The position numbers were made by a program, and so were the translations under genes. The notes beneath the pieces are model-generated. The model was not told the DNA's origin. It saw only the letters and a list, made by a program, of their open reading frames with translations, and did no database searches. Positions 36,631 through 45,274 of a stretch of 64,000 bases of DNA are shown piece by piece. This DNA comes from Thiosocius sp963736445 (GTDB lineage: Bacteria; Pseudomonadota; Gammaproteobacteria; Chromatiales; Chromatiaceae): NCBI GenBank assembly GCA_963736445.1, contig CAVTOY010000014.1:224755-288754 (forward strand), given 5' to 3'. Position 1 is the stretch's first letter. Every line of letters starts with the position of its first letter.

Positions 36631-37473
36631 TCAATGGCTTAACTGCCAATCCTTCCAAATTGCTTTACATCCGATCGGCAGCGCCGGCAGACGCCCCAAC
36701 TCGATCCATGGGTGCTCCGGGCCGTGGTAATCAGAACCCGCCGAGGCCAACAGACCGAAATCGCGCGCATGCATGGCCATGGTGAAGTAATCGTCGCGGC
36801 TGTGGCTGCCCGATACGACCTCCAGGGCCGTGCCGCCAATCTCCGCAAACTCGCCGATGAGTCGGCGCAGTTTGCTTCGAGTCAGTCGATAGCGCGCCGG
36901 ATGCGCGATGACCGCCTGTCCTCCGGCCGCCCGGATCCATCCCACCGCATCCTCGAGCGACGCCCATTCCCCGGCCACGTGGCCCGGCTTGCCGCTGACC
37001 AGAAACCGGCGGAACACGCGGCGCAGATCGGGCGCGTGGCCCTGCGCCACGAGAAAACGCGCAAAATGGGTACGACTGATGAGGCGGCCGTTGGATAATC
37101 CGCGCGCGCCCTCGTAGGCCCCATGGATGCCGTCCTTGGCCAGCCGGCGGCCGATCTCTTCGGCGCGCCAATCGCGAAACTTGCGCAAGTCGGCGAGTCC
37201 CTGCCGCAGGTCCTCGTTGTGTGCGTCGATGGAGAGTCCGAGGATGTGGACCGTGATTCCCTGCCATGTGACCGAGACCTCTACCCCAGGGACAAAAGTG
37301 ACACCCAGCGCCTGTGCGGTAGCGGCCGCCTCCTCCAGCCCCTCGAGGGTATCGTGATCCGTCAGCGCCATCACGTCGACGCCCGCCGCGTGTGCGCGTT
37401 GCATCAACGCAGTCGGTGACAGCGAACCGTCGGAAGCGGTCGAATGGGCATGCAGATCGAAGTGTGTCGTCAT
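36631..37473 (-). CDS. rnaM: RNase AM (YciV/TrpH), PHP-domain phosphoesterase
   Basis: PHP-domain enzyme of 280 residues. Metal-binding motifs are visible: FDLHAHSTASDGSLSP, MALTDHDTLEGLEEA, GVEVSVTW, AVIAHPARY, and near the end ASAGSDYHGPEH. E. coli YciV is known as RNase AM, a 5'-to-3' exonuclease maturing the 5' ends of rRNAs and acting on 3',5'-bisphosphonucleotides. First gene of the leftward cluster, nine bases upstream of yciO. Confidence 0.93.
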   Translation of the reverse strand: MTTHFDLHAHSTASDGSLSPTALMQRAHAAGVDVMALTDHDTLEGLEEAAATAQALGVTFVPGVEVSVTWQGITVHILGLSIDAHNEDLRQGLADLRKFRDWRAEEIGRRLAKDGIHGAYEGARGLSNGRLISRTHFARFLVAQGHAPDLRRVFRRFLVSGKPGHVAGEWASLEDAVGWIRAAGGQAVIAHPARYRLTRSKLRRLIGEFAEIGGTALEVVSGSHSRDDYFTMAMHARDFGLLASAGSDYHGPEHPWIELGRLPALPIGCKAIWKDWQLSH

Positions 37474-37595
37474 AGTGCGTGATTCTATCAGTCCGCCGCG
37501 TCGCGAGGGTGGCCCCAGGGCCGGTAAAAGACCGGAAACTTGCAGGCCTGTGCGTGACAGCGGCGGCTGAGTCGCGCGTGCTAAACTCCCCCGCC

Positions 37596-38330
37596 ATGAA
37601 ATTTCCGCCTGCCGACCTGTCTTTTCTGCGCGAACGTCTCGGTGAGTTGACAGCCCAGCTCACGGACCTCTGGGAGACCTCGGGGCAGTCCGCCGATGAG
37701 GCCGACAACGCAGCAATGCTGGGCGAGGCGGTAGAGCAGCTGTTCGCGGTACTCGGGCACATCGAAGACGAAACCGGCGCCGCGGCTGGCGATGCCACAG
37801 AGGTCAACACGCTGACGGAGTATGGTCTGCACCTGCTCGAAGAACTCGCCAAGGCGGCAAAGTCGCTCAGGCAGCCTGCGCTGGCAACGGAGATCGAACA
37901 GCTCGCAGTGCCGCTGGCCCTTTGGGCCGCGCGCCACGGCGGCGAGATTCGAAATATCTCGCCAGTGGTCAATGCGGTGGCACATTTCGCCAACCGGGCC
38001 AGCCATCCGCATACCATGGCAGAGCTCTACACGCTCTGCAGCGAACTGATCGACGCCACCAGCCCGATCTGTGAAGAACCCAGGGTCGATGACCTCCGCG
38101 ACCCCTGGCGCCTGCTGTTGATCAATCGTGCGATCGTAGCGACCCGTAGTCACAACCCCGAGCTGATGGAATCCGCCTATGACGCCCTCTTGGAGAGTCT
38201 CCCCAGCGACGCGCCAAAATTCTTTGCCGAGGGCATGGAGCAGATGACCACCCTCGACTATCCGGACGACGTGCGCGAGGTCGTTCGCCGCTACTACCTG
38301 GCACATGCGGTGCCACGAAGACTGCATTAG
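37596..38330 (+). CDS. Conserved hypothetical protein, helical
   Basis: A 244-residue soluble protein from the ATG at 37596; the frame is open upstream to 37479 but that part has no coding look. It is alpha-helical and acidic, with WETSGQSADEADNAAMLGEAVEQLF at the start and YLAHAVPRRLH at the end. No signal peptide or membrane helix. I do not recognise a domain. It heads a rightward row with yciB, yciI and a parvulin gene, 22 bases from yciB, so cotranscription is likely. The opposite strand also has a long frame here, but the + strand fits the neighbouring operon. Confidence 0.65.
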   Translation: MKFPPADLSFLRERLGELTAQLTDLWETSGQSADEADNAAMLGEAVEQLFAVLGHIEDETGAAAGDATEVNTLTEYGLHLLEELAKAAKSLRQPALATEIEQLAVPLALWAARHGGEIRNISPVVNAVAHFANRASHPHTMAELYTLCSELIDATSPICEEPRVDDLRDPWRLLLINRAIVATRSHNPELMESAYDALLESLPSDAPKFFAEGMEQMTTLDYPDDVREVVRRYYLAHAVPRRLH

Positions 38331-38351
38331 ATTTCAGGACACGCGCCGCCG

Positions 38352-38900
38352 ATGAAAATGCTCGCTGACCTGTTTCCGGTCATCCTGTTCTTCGTTGCCT
38401 ACCAGCTGTTCGATATCTATGTGGCGACTCAGGTCGCAATTGCCGCCGCGGTGCTGCAGGTCGCCTACAACAAGTTGCGCTACAAGAAAATTGAGAGCAT
38501 GCACTGGGTTACGCTGGGACTGCTGGTTGTGTTCGGGGGGCTCACCCTGGCACTGCGTGACCCCACGTTTATCAAGTGGAAGCCGACCGTGGTCAATTGG
38601 CTGTTTGCCGCAGCGTTTCTGTTCTCGCAATTCTTCATGCAGCGCGGCCTGCTTCAGCGCATGTTGGACCATGCAGTTACCCTACCTGATCTGGCCTGGG
38701 GTCGTCTCAACACCGCTTGGGTGGCCTTCTTCTTTGCGATGGGCGTCATCAATCTTTATGTCGCTTACAACTTTTCCGAACAGGTCTGGGTGAATTTCAA
38801 GCTATTCGGTTTTCTCGGACTGACTCTGGTCTTCATGCTGGCACAGGGATTCTATCTGGCCAGATTCCTGCCAACAGAAAAAACGACCAGCGAGGATTAA
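38352..38900 (+). CDS. yciB: Intracellular septation protein A homologue YciB
   Basis: Inner-membrane protein of 182 residues with about five helices. The family motifs are FPVILFFVAYQLFDIYVAT, HWVTLGLLVVFGGLTLALRDPTFIKWKPT and LNTAWVAFFFAMGVINLYVA. YciB affects cell envelope integrity and septum formation in enterobacteria. Three bases before the yciI gene, the same neighbour as in E. coli. Confidence 0.95.
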   Translation: MKMLADLFPVILFFVAYQLFDIYVATQVAIAAAVLQVAYNKLRYKKIESMHWVTLGLLVVFGGLTLALRDPTFIKWKPTVVNWLFAAAFLFSQFFMQRGLLQRMLDHAVTLPDLAWGRLNTAWVAFFFAMGVINLYVAYNFSEQVWVNFKLFGFLGLTLVFMLAQGFYLARFLPTEKTTSED

Positions 38901-38903
38901 ACC

Positions 38904-39206
38904 ATGCTGTATGCCATCATGAGCAATGACGTCGAGAATAGTCTGCCACTGCGCAAGACTGCACGCCCTGCGCATCTGCAACGTCTTGAACAGCTGCAAC
39001 AGGAGGGCAGACTGGTTTTAGCCGGTCCGCTTCCAGCCATCGATAGCGATGAGCCCGGCGATGCAGGATTCATCGGCAGCCTGGTGGTCGCCGAGTTCGC
39101 AAGCCTCGAGGAAGCCCAGGGCTGGGCCGACGCCGATCCTTATGTCGCCGCCGGGGTGTATGCAGAGGTAAACGTCAAACCCTTCAAGCGGGTTTTCCCG
39201 CGCTGA
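38904..39206 (+). CDS. yciI: YCII-domain protein
   Basis: A 100-residue dimeric ferredoxin-like fold protein: MLYAIMSNDVENSLPLRK, RPAHLQRLEQLQQEGRLVLAGPLP, and EEAQGWADADPYVAAGVYAEVNVKPFKRVF. The His in RPAHL and the conserved Asp in DADPY mark the putative active site of the family. Biochemical role is not established. In one transcription unit with yciB. Confidence 0.92.
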   Translation: MLYAIMSNDVENSLPLRKTARPAHLQRLEQLQQEGRLVLAGPLPAIDSDEPGDAGFIGSLVVAEFASLEEAQGWADADPYVAAGVYAEVNVKPFKRVFPR

Positions 39207-39240
39207 CCGAATATCCAATCCCAAGCAGGAGAAATCTACT

Positions 39241-40056
39241 ATGTGGAAGGCTAGAGCCCGCCGCTGTATGGCGCTGATATTTTGCCTTGGCCTTGCGGGC
39301 CAGGTATCCGGCCAAGATCAGTCTGGACCACGAACGCTGGTGATGATCGACGACTTTGCTGTCACCAATCTGCACTTCGCACTGTTTGCCAATCAAACCG
39401 GTCGCAGCCCGAAGGACGGTCAGGGGCAGCTCGACATGCTCAATGAGCTGGCCACCCACTTCATGATTGCCAACTCACCGGAGGGAAAGGCGTTGGCCGA
39501 GCAGGCGGAAGTAAACGCAGCACTGGAGGTCGCCCGCGCCCGACTGATTGCGCAGTCGTTCATCAACAGCCGTTTGCAGCAGACGCCGATCGAAGAGGAA
39601 GAGCTGCGGGCGATTTACGCCGCACAGTATGGCGATGCGCAGCAGACCGAATACAAGGCACGCCACATCCTGCTCAAGACCGAAGACGAGGCCAAGGCAG
39701 TCATCGTTGAACTGGATGGCGGGGCAGATTTCGCAACGCTCGCCAAGGAAAGATCGATCGGACCCAGCAAGACCGCGGGTGGCGACCTCGGATGGTTTGA
39801 CGCCAAGCAGATGGTAAGCGAATTCGCCACCGCGACGGCGAATATGGACAACGGCGCCTACAGCCGAAGCCCAGTGCAGACCCGGTTCGGCTGGCACGTC
39901 ATACTCCGCGAGGACAGCCGCGACCTGCCCCCACCGACCTTCGAAGCGGCAAAGCCGGAGCTGGAAAAACAGGTTCAGCGCGAGCGTGTGGCCAAGGCCA
40001 TCGCGGAGATCAAAGACAACACGCGCATCGAGGTGCAGAGCCCCGACCCGCAGTGA
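39241..40056 (+). CDS. Secreted parvulin-type peptidyl-prolyl isomerase
   Basis: A 271-residue protein with a signal peptide (MALIFCLGLAGQVSG), a helical SurA-like N-terminal chaperone region (residues about 35-125) and one PpiC domain from about residue 135. The PpiC domain reads ARHILLKTEDEAKAVIVEL, FATLAKERSIGPSKTAGGDLGWF and FGWHVILRED. It would catalyse prolyl isomerisation and assist folding in the periplasm. The 35-base gap from yciI, with its own RBS, allows cotranscription. Confidence 0.93.
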   Translation: MWKARARRCMALIFCLGLAGQVSGQDQSGPRTLVMIDDFAVTNLHFALFANQTGRSPKDGQGQLDMLNELATHFMIANSPEGKALAEQAEVNAALEVARARLIAQSFINSRLQQTPIEEEELRAIYAAQYGDAQQTEYKARHILLKTEDEAKAVIVELDGGADFATLAKERSIGPSKTAGGDLGWFDAKQMVSEFATATANMDNGAYSRSPVQTRFGWHVILREDSRDLPPPTFEAAKPELEKQVQRERVAKAIAEIKDNTRIEVQSPDPQ

Positions 40057-40133
40057 CAGGCCGTAGGGTGCTTTAGGCGACGCCGAGATGCGCCGAATTA
40101 CGCCGGCTTATGTGGCATGGCGCTAAGTTGAGT

Positions 40134-40266
40134 ACTTGCGCCCCGGTGGATTCGATCCGAGGGACGCCGTGAATCCGTCCCTGGAGGCTCGACTGCAGCA
40201 TCCTTGCTGCAGACGCCCTCGGCTCGAACCCATCGGAGCGCCCGCACATTTCTCACCGTTGCGCTG
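40134..40266. repeat. Dispersed intergenic element, copy B
   Basis: Near-identical to copy A (30567): acttgcgccccgg, gggacgccgtgaatcc, tccctggaggctcgac, gacgccctcggctcgaac. It contains a perfect stem CTGCAGCA/TGCTGCAG with a TCCT loop at 40192-40211. It lies between the convergent parvulin gene and the small hypothetical gene at 40284, the same kind of site as copy A. Confidence 0.88.
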
Positions 40267-40283
40267 TCTGAGTGCCATTGAGG

Positions 40284-40574
40284 CTAGCCCTCAGTCTTCT
40301 TCGGTGCCTTACCAATACGGCCAATCGGTACTACGTCTGCCGGGGGCTTCTCATCCGTGTAGTACGGCTGCTCACGGACAGCCCCTGCTGCATCGGCCAA
40401 CTCGCGTTCACGTGCCGAGATCAAGCCCAGGCACTTTCGGATATCTTGAACGGTTTGATCCGACAAGGGATGCTTCATCGCTCGGCTCGGCGGCGTTGTG
40501 TCTTTGATGATCTGCGCCAGTACCTTTCGCATTACCACCAGAATCTCGCGCTCTTGTCTGCTTTCGTCGCCCAT
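40284..40574 (-). CDS. Conserved small hypothetical protein
   Basis: A 96-residue soluble protein with a conserved-looking core EILVVMRKVLAQIIKDTTPP and HPLSDQTVQDIRKCLGLISARERELAD, followed by a flexible tail ending APKKTEG. I recall similar proteins in sulfur-oxidising gammaproteobacteria, sometimes mis-labelled as segregation protein, but no function is known to me. It is 64 bases downstream of rpoS and may be in its transcript. Confidence 0.65.
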   Translation of the reverse strand: MGDESRQEREILVVMRKVLAQIIKDTTPPSRAMKHPLSDQTVQDIRKCLGLISARERELADAAGAVREQPYYTDEKPPADVVPIGRIGKAPKKTEG

Positions 40575-40638
40575 AGGGATAGATACCTGCTAACGGCTGA
40601 GGCTGGCGGCAAGCGGATTCAGGTCCCGCCGTCAGATC

Positions 40639-41649
40639 CTATTTGAATATGGTGTCGATCGAGAATCCATCCTGTTCGAGGATGCCGCGCAGACGCTTCA
40701 ACGCGTCCATCTGTATTTGCCTGACCCGTTCCCGTGTCACGCCCAGCTCGTTTGCCACCTGCTCCAGGGTGGAATTCTCGTACCCATGCAGGCCGAACCG
40801 CCGCTCTACCACCTCACGTTGCTTGTCATTGAGCTTTGACAGCCACTCGTCAAGATGGCCCGACAGATCATCGGCCTGGATGTGCTCTGTCGGATCCATC
40901 GTGTTCTCGTCAGCGATGGTGTCGAGCAGCGGCTTATCGGCGTCTTTGCCGTACGGCGTATCTACCGAGGTCACCCGCTCGTTGAGGCCCAGCATGCGCT
41001 TGACCTCTTCGATCGGACGGTCGAGCAGATCGGCGATCTCTTCGGCGGTCGGTTCATGGTCGAGGGTTTGGGTAAGCTGCCTTGCAGCTCGGAGGTAGAC
41101 GTTTATCTCCTTCACGACATGGATCGGCAGCCGAATGGTGCGCGTCTGGTTCATGATCGCACGCTCTATGGTCTGGCGAATCCACCAGGTCGCATAGGTC
41201 GAAAAACGGAAGCCCCGCTCGGGATCGAACTTTTCTACCGCACGGATCAGCCCGAGATTGCCCTCCTCGATCAAGTCGAGCAGCGCCAGACCGCGGTTCA
41301 TGTAACGACGGGCAATCTTCACCACCAGACGCAAGTTGCATTCGATCATGCGCCGCCGGGCGGCGGCATCACCCTTTTGCGCAAGACGCGCGTAATGGAC
41401 TTCTTCTTCGGCGGTCAGCAGTTTGGAGAAACCGATCTCATTCAAGTACAAACGCGTCGCATCGAGCTGGCTGTCGGGAATCTCGCCGGCGGCATATTTC
41501 TTTTCGACATCCCCTGCGTCGTCGGTATCCGCTGTCGCGACAAGCTTTACCTCCTCGGCGTCATCATCAGCGTCCAAGTCGACGTCGTCGACGACATTCT
41601 CAATGTTATCGCCGACTTCCGCATCAGTGTCGTCGCCGTTCGCAGGCAT
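40639..41649 (-). CDS. rpoS: RNA polymerase sigma factor RpoS
   Basis: Stationary-phase/general-stress sigma factor. I choose the ATG at 41649, which has a G-rich RBS nearby; the frame is open to 41691. The 336 residues have an acidic N-terminus (DDVDLDADDDAEEVK), sigma region 1.2 (DATRLYLNEIGFSKLLTAEEEV), region 2 (NLRLVVKIARRYMNRGLALLDLIEEGNLGLIRAVEKF, YATWWIRQTIERAI), region 3, and region 4 helix-turn-helix (TLEQVANELGVTRERVRQIQ). Directly downstream of nlpD, where the major rpoS promoter normally lies inside the nlpD gene. Confidence 0.97.
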   Translation of the reverse strand: MPANGDDTDAEVGDNIENVVDDVDLDADDDAEEVKLVATADTDDAGDVEKKYAAGEIPDSQLDATRLYLNEIGFSKLLTAEEEVHYARLAQKGDAAARRRMIECNLRLVVKIARRYMNRGLALLDLIEEGNLGLIRAVEKFDPERGFRFSTYATWWIRQTIERAIMNQTRTIRLPIHVVKEINVYLRAARQLTQTLDHEPTAEEIADLLDRPIEEVKRMLGLNERVTSVDTPYGKDADKPLLDTIADENTMDPTEHIQADDLSGHLDEWLSKLNDKQREVVERRFGLHGYENSTLEQVANELGVTRERVRQIQMDALKRLRGILEQDGFSIDTIFK

Positions 41650-41718
41650 GTCCCCCCCATTTCTTCCGCTCTGATAGTGAACCGCCGGCATCCTTGCGAC
41701 GGCGCTTACAGTTTTCGA

Positions 41719-42570
41719 TCAGCGCCGCGGCAAGAGCCTCAACGGATCGACAGGGTTACCGTCGCGTCGAATCTCGAAATGCAGTAGCGGGTCGCCGGTG
41801 TTGGCCGTCCCCATCACTGCGATTTTTTGTCCTTTGGTGACCTGATCGCCTTCTTCGACCAACAATCTGCTGTTGTGTCCGTAAGCGCTAAGATAATTTT
41901 CATTGTGTTTCACGATGATAAGCCGCCCATACCCGATCAGTCCACTCCCGCTGTAGACAACTTTTCCGCCCTCTGCAGCCCGAATGGTATCGCCACTACG
42001 ACCGCCGATCTTGATGCCTTTTCGCAAGGGATCTCCGGCCTTGAAGCCAGATACCAATCTGCCCTGCGCCGGCCATCGCCAGGTCAGTCTCCGTAGCGCA
42101 GCGGGTGACGACTTGGGTTGCGGTTTCGAAACCGCTTTCGCTTGCGGCCGTGGCGGCAGTTTCGTTGTTGTCTTAGGCGTCTGTTGCTTACGCGCTGGCG
42201 CGACGGTCGGTGGATTCGCCGATTTTCTCGGCGCGGATGCCGGCGGCACTCTCGCAACGGGCGGCGGCGTCAGGCGCAACGTCTGTCCGGCGAAGATTCG
42301 ATAGGGCGGGCGAATGCCGTTCCACGCCGCGATCAATCGATAGTCGACGCCGCGCTGCCAGGCAATTCCATACAGGGTATCGCCGCGCTGCACGCGATAG
42401 ATCGGGCTTTGGATAGGTGGCCGGGCCGGCCTGGTTTTCACGGGATCGCGGACTCGCGATTCGACGGGGGCTTGCCAACTGGCAGTGCAGCCCGCGAGCG
42501 AGATCGCGGCAAGCAAAATAGCGGGCACGCGAATTGGCCGAATCCTCCGGCAAGACGTCACGCTGCACAT
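41719..42570 (-). CDS. nlpD: Murein hydrolase activator NlpD
   Basis: Outer-membrane lipoprotein that activates the amidase AmiC at the septum in E. coli. From the ATG at 42570 the signal ends in lipobox LAGC (Cys28). A LysM peptidoglycan-binding domain follows (YRVQRGDTLYGIAWQRGVDYRLIAAWNGI), then a Pro/Lys/Ala-rich linker. The C-terminal M23 (LytM) domain reads GIKIGGRSGDTIRAAEGGKVVYSG and SAYGHNSRLLVEEGDQVTKGQ. The LytM metal ligands look incomplete, as expected for an activator rather than an enzyme. Conserved nlpD-rpoS order. Confidence 0.95.
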   Translation of the reverse strand: MCSVTSCRRIRPIRVPAILLAAISLAGCTASWQAPVESRVRDPVKTRPARPPIQSPIYRVQRGDTLYGIAWQRGVDYRLIAAWNGIRPPYRIFAGQTLRLTPPPVARVPPASAPRKSANPPTVAPARKQQTPKTTTKLPPRPQAKAVSKPQPKSSPAALRRLTWRWPAQGRLVSGFKAGDPLRKGIKIGGRSGDTIRAAEGGKVVYSGSGLIGYGRLIIVKHNENYLSAYGHNSRLLVEEGDQVTKGQKIAVMGTANTGDPLLHFEIRRDGNPVDPLRLLPRR

Positions 42571-42623
42571 CCAATTCCGGAAAATTACCTGCTTCAAGAT
42601 TGGTACTTCTCTGCCGCGTTTGG

Positions 42624-43202
42624 TCAGAACCTGTACACCATAACGCCGATGGCCACCAAAACGACGGTAACCCAGCCCAGCCAATCGATCCAGCGATGCA
42701 GCCGGTCTTCCATCGCCGGTCCGCCCCAGGCCATCAACAATGCCACCAGATAAAAGCGCAATCCGCGACCGATGAACGAGGCAAGCACAAACGGCAGAAA
42801 AGCCATGCTCAGTACACCCGCAGTGATCGTAAAGATCTTATAGGGTATCGGCGAGAAGCCGGCCGCAAAGATGGCAAAAAAGCCCCACTCATGGAACCAC
42901 TGCTGTGCTCTTGCAAAGGTTTCCGCATAGCGCCCGCCCTCCAGCAAGGGAGCGACCAGCTCGAAGGCAAACATGCCGATCAGATAGCCAAACACCCCGC
43001 CAGCAACCGAAGTTAAGGTGGTCAGCGTGGCAAACCAGACTGCTCGACGGGGTTGTGCCAGGCTCATTGGCGCGAGCATTACGTCGGGCGGTATCGGAAA
43101 GAAAGACGATTCGGCGAAGCTCAGGCCACCTAGATACCAAGGAGCACGCGGGTGGCGTGCCCAGCGCATCGCGCGTGTGTACAAAGGTGAGAAAATCTTC
43201 AC
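42624..43202 (-). CDS. YqaA-family DedA-like membrane protein
   Basis: A 192-residue inner-membrane protein with about four to five helices and the DedA/SNARE-associated style: FAESSFFPIPPDVMLAPM near the start, GGVFGYLIGMFAFELVAPLL, FFAIFAAGFSPIPYKIFTITAGVLSM and FIGRGLRFYLVALLMAWGG. Relatives are linked to lipid carrier or membrane homeostasis; the exact substrate is unknown. Directly after pcm, without a gap, a common neighbour between surE-pcm and nlpD. Confidence 0.9.
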   Translation of the reverse strand: MKIFSPLYTRAMRWARHPRAPWYLGGLSFAESSFFPIPPDVMLAPMSLAQPRRAVWFATLTTLTSVAGGVFGYLIGMFAFELVAPLLEGGRYAETFARAQQWFHEWGFFAIFAAGFSPIPYKIFTITAGVLSMAFLPFVLASFIGRGLRFYLVALLMAWGGPAMEDRLHRWIDWLGWVTVVLVAIGVMVYRF

Positions 43203-43862
43203 TCAGCAGACCCCGCCCAGCAGGGGCACGAAACTGACGCGCTCAAGCATCTCGTGCACGTAGCCTTCATTCGTGCGCACCACCCGCACCAGGGCCTGCT
43301 CGTCGCGGTTGCCGATGGGCAGGACCATGCGGCCACCCGGGCGCAGCTGCTCGACCAGTGCCAGGGGAATCCCCTCGGGAGCCGCCGCGACAAGGATGCC
43401 GTCGAAAGGCGCGTACTCGGGTAATCCGATCGTGCCATCTACATGTTTGGTAATCACATTGCGGATCTTCAACGCCTGGAGTCGCCGTCGGGCCTGGTCC
43501 AGCAGCACCTTTATGCGCTCGGTGGTGTAGACCCGTCGCACCAGCGGTGCGAGCACCGCTGTCTGATAACCGGAGCCGGTACCGACCTCGAGTACATTCT
43601 CGAGCGGGCCGGCCGCCAGCAAGGCCTCGGTCATTCGCGCCACGATGTAGGGCTGCGAGATCGTCTGCCCTCGACCGATTGGCAGTGCGGTATCTTCGTA
43701 AGCACGGCTGGCCAGCGCCTCGTCGACAAACAGATGGCGCGGGGTGTTCCTCATACTGTCGAGCACACGCCGGTTGCGGATACCCTCTTGACTCAGGCGC
43801 CGGATGAGACGCTCACGCGTGCGCTGCGACGTCATGCCGATGCCTTCGTGCATAGGCGGCAT
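43203..43862 (-). CDS. pcm: Protein-L-isoaspartate O-methyltransferase
   Basis: Repairs isoaspartyl residues in aged proteins using SAM. The 219 residues from ATG 43862 include DTALPIGRGQTISQPYIVARMTEAL, the SAM-binding motif VLEVGTGSGYQTAVLAPL, YTTERIKVLLDQARRRL, FDGILVAAAPEGIP and LRPGGRMVLPIG. Its start overlaps the surE stop in a TAATG arrangement. The surE-pcm pair upstream of nlpD and rpoS is a classic stationary-phase survival cluster. Confidence 0.97.
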   Translation of the reverse strand: MPPMHEGIGMTSQRTRERLIRRLSQEGIRNRRVLDSMRNTPRHLFVDEALASRAYEDTALPIGRGQTISQPYIVARMTEALLAAGPLENVLEVGTGSGYQTAVLAPLVRRVYTTERIKVLLDQARRRLQALKIRNVITKHVDGTIGLPEYAPFDGILVAAAPEGIPLALVEQLRPGGRMVLPIGNRDEQALVRVVRTNEGYVHEMLERVSFVPLLGGVC

Positions 43863-44608
43863 TAGTCGCGCGCCAGCCAGGCGGACAGCTCCGGCAGTGT
43901 GCGGTGGCGTGTAAGGTCGACCTGCAGCGGGGTGACCGAGACGTAGCCGTTGCGCACGGCGTGAAAATCCGTTCCTGGGCCCGCATCCTGCTCGGCGCCG
44001 GCTGGCCCGACCCAGTAGATGGGTCGACCGCGGGGGTCTTGGGACTTGACCACCGGTTCTGCCTTGTGGCGATGGCCGAGGCGCGTGGCCACCATCCCCT
44101 GGAGTTCGTTGTAGGGCAGGTCCGGCACGTTGACATTCAGGATCGAATCCGACGCCAATGGACTGCTGGCAAGGCGCTGCACCAGCTCGGCCGCGACGCG
44201 CGCTGCGGTGTCGAAATGACACGGCGCGTAAGAGGCGCTCGACACGGCGATGGCGGGAAACCCGAGAAAGCGGCCCTCTGTGGCCGCCGCGACTGTCCCC
44301 GAATAAATGACATCGTCCCCCATATTGGCACCGGCATTGACACCGGACACCACCATATCCGGTTCCGACTGCAGCAACCCAGTAATGGCGAGATGCACAC
44401 AGTCCGTTGGCGTACCTTCCACACTCAGAAAGCCATTCTCGGCCTCTCGCGCACGGATCGGCAGCTCTAACGTCAGGGAATTGCTCGCGCCGCTGCGATC
44501 CCGGTCGGGCGCCACCACGACCACCTCGGCGATATGGGAAATGGCCTCGTGCAACGCCCTCAATCCGGGCGCCTGATAGCCGTCATCGTTGCTAAGGAGA
44601 ATTCGCAT
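43862..44608 (-). CDS. surE: 5'/3'-nucleotidase and exopolyphosphatase SurE
   Basis: Survival protein E, a metal-dependent nucleotidase with activity on nucleoside monophosphates and short polyphosphate. From the ATG at 44608 it begins MRILLSNDDGYQAPGLRAL, the family signature with the metal Asp pair; a GTG six codons upstream is possible. Also VVVVAPDRDRSGASNSLTL, VEGTPTDCVHLAITGLL and VVSGVNAGANMGDDVIYSGTVAAATEG. About 248 residues. It faces the Smr gene across a short divergent gap. Confidence 0.97.
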   Translation of the reverse strand: MRILLSNDDGYQAPGLRALHEAISHIAEVVVVAPDRDRSGASNSLTLELPIRAREAENGFLSVEGTPTDCVHLAITGLLQSEPDMVVSGVNAGANMGDDVIYSGTVAAATEGRFLGFPAIAVSSASYAPCHFDTAARVAAELVQRLASSPLASDSILNVNVPDLPYNELQGMVATRLGHRHKAEPVVKSQDPRGRPIYWVGPAGAEQDAGPGTDFHAVRNGYVSVTPLQVDLTRHRTLPELSAWLARD

Positions 44609-44726
44609 GCCTTTCCGACTTTTCACCAGCCATCAATGTCGGTGGACTGTGGAGCCCGGGATCATACTGCAAACCGCACAACGCCTCATCTTGATCTGCA
44701 TGCCGCAAGCCGCTTCAATCGCAGTC

Positions 44727-45263
44727 GTGAGCGACCCCAAAGACAACCAGGACGACGCGTCCGCGTTTCGCGACGCGATGGAAGGTGTAGAGCCCATCGC
44801 GACCGACGGCCCCGATCCCTACCGCAAGAGACGCCGCCCCGAGCCGCTGAATCTGCCGGTGGGTAATGAGGACGAGGGCGAGTTCTCGGACATGGCGATC
44901 GAAACCGGCGAGTTCCTCGAGTTTCGCCGGCCGGGCATACAGCATCGCGTGTTTCGTGATCTGCAGCGCGGTGTCATCGAGGCCGAGGCGTCTCTCGACC
45001 TGCACGGGCTGCGGGTGCGCGAGGCCAAACCGGCTCTGGCGCGATTTCTCGGCCACAGCCTGAACACCGGGCGGCGCTGTGTTCGCATCATCCATGGCAA
45101 AGGACGCGGTGCGGGCGGACAGCAGCCGGTGTTGAAACAAAAGGTCAACCAGTGGTTGCGCCAACGTGACGGCGTGCTGGCCTTCGCCACCGCGCCTCGC
45201 TGGGATGGCGGCACCGGGGCAGTCTATGTACTGCTGTCGGGCAAGCACCAACAACTGCGATGA
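44727..45263 (+). CDS. Smr-domain endonuclease-like protein
   Basis: About 178 residues from GTG 44727 (an ATG at 44700 is in the same frame). An acidic N-terminus (SDPKDNQDDASAFRDAM) is followed by a basic stretch and a C-terminal Smr domain: ASLDLHGLRVREAKPALARFL (the LDLHG motif), CVRIIHGKGRGAGGQQPVLK (HGKG) and FATAPRWDGGTGAVYVLL. Smr domains of the MutS2/SmrA/SmrB type nick nucleic acids, and E. coli SmrB cleaves mRNA at collided ribosomes. Which role applies here is not readable. Divergent from surE and convergent with truD. Confidence 0.88.
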   Translation: MSDPKDNQDDASAFRDAMEGVEPIATDGPDPYRKRRRPEPLNLPVGNEDEGEFSDMAIETGEFLEFRRPGIQHRVFRDLQRGVIEAEASLDLHGLRVREAKPALARFLGHSLNTGRRCVRIIHGKGRGAGGQQPVLKQKVNQWLRQRDGVLAFATAPRWDGGTGAVYVLLSGKHQQLR

Positions 45264-45274
45264 CCCCGCCTGTG

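Noticed and set aside
37581..38327. 248-codon frame antisense to the hypothetical gene at 37596
   Set aside because: Both strands are open, but the + strand frame joins the rightward yciB-yciI operon. The minus frame looks like a reverse-complement shadow.
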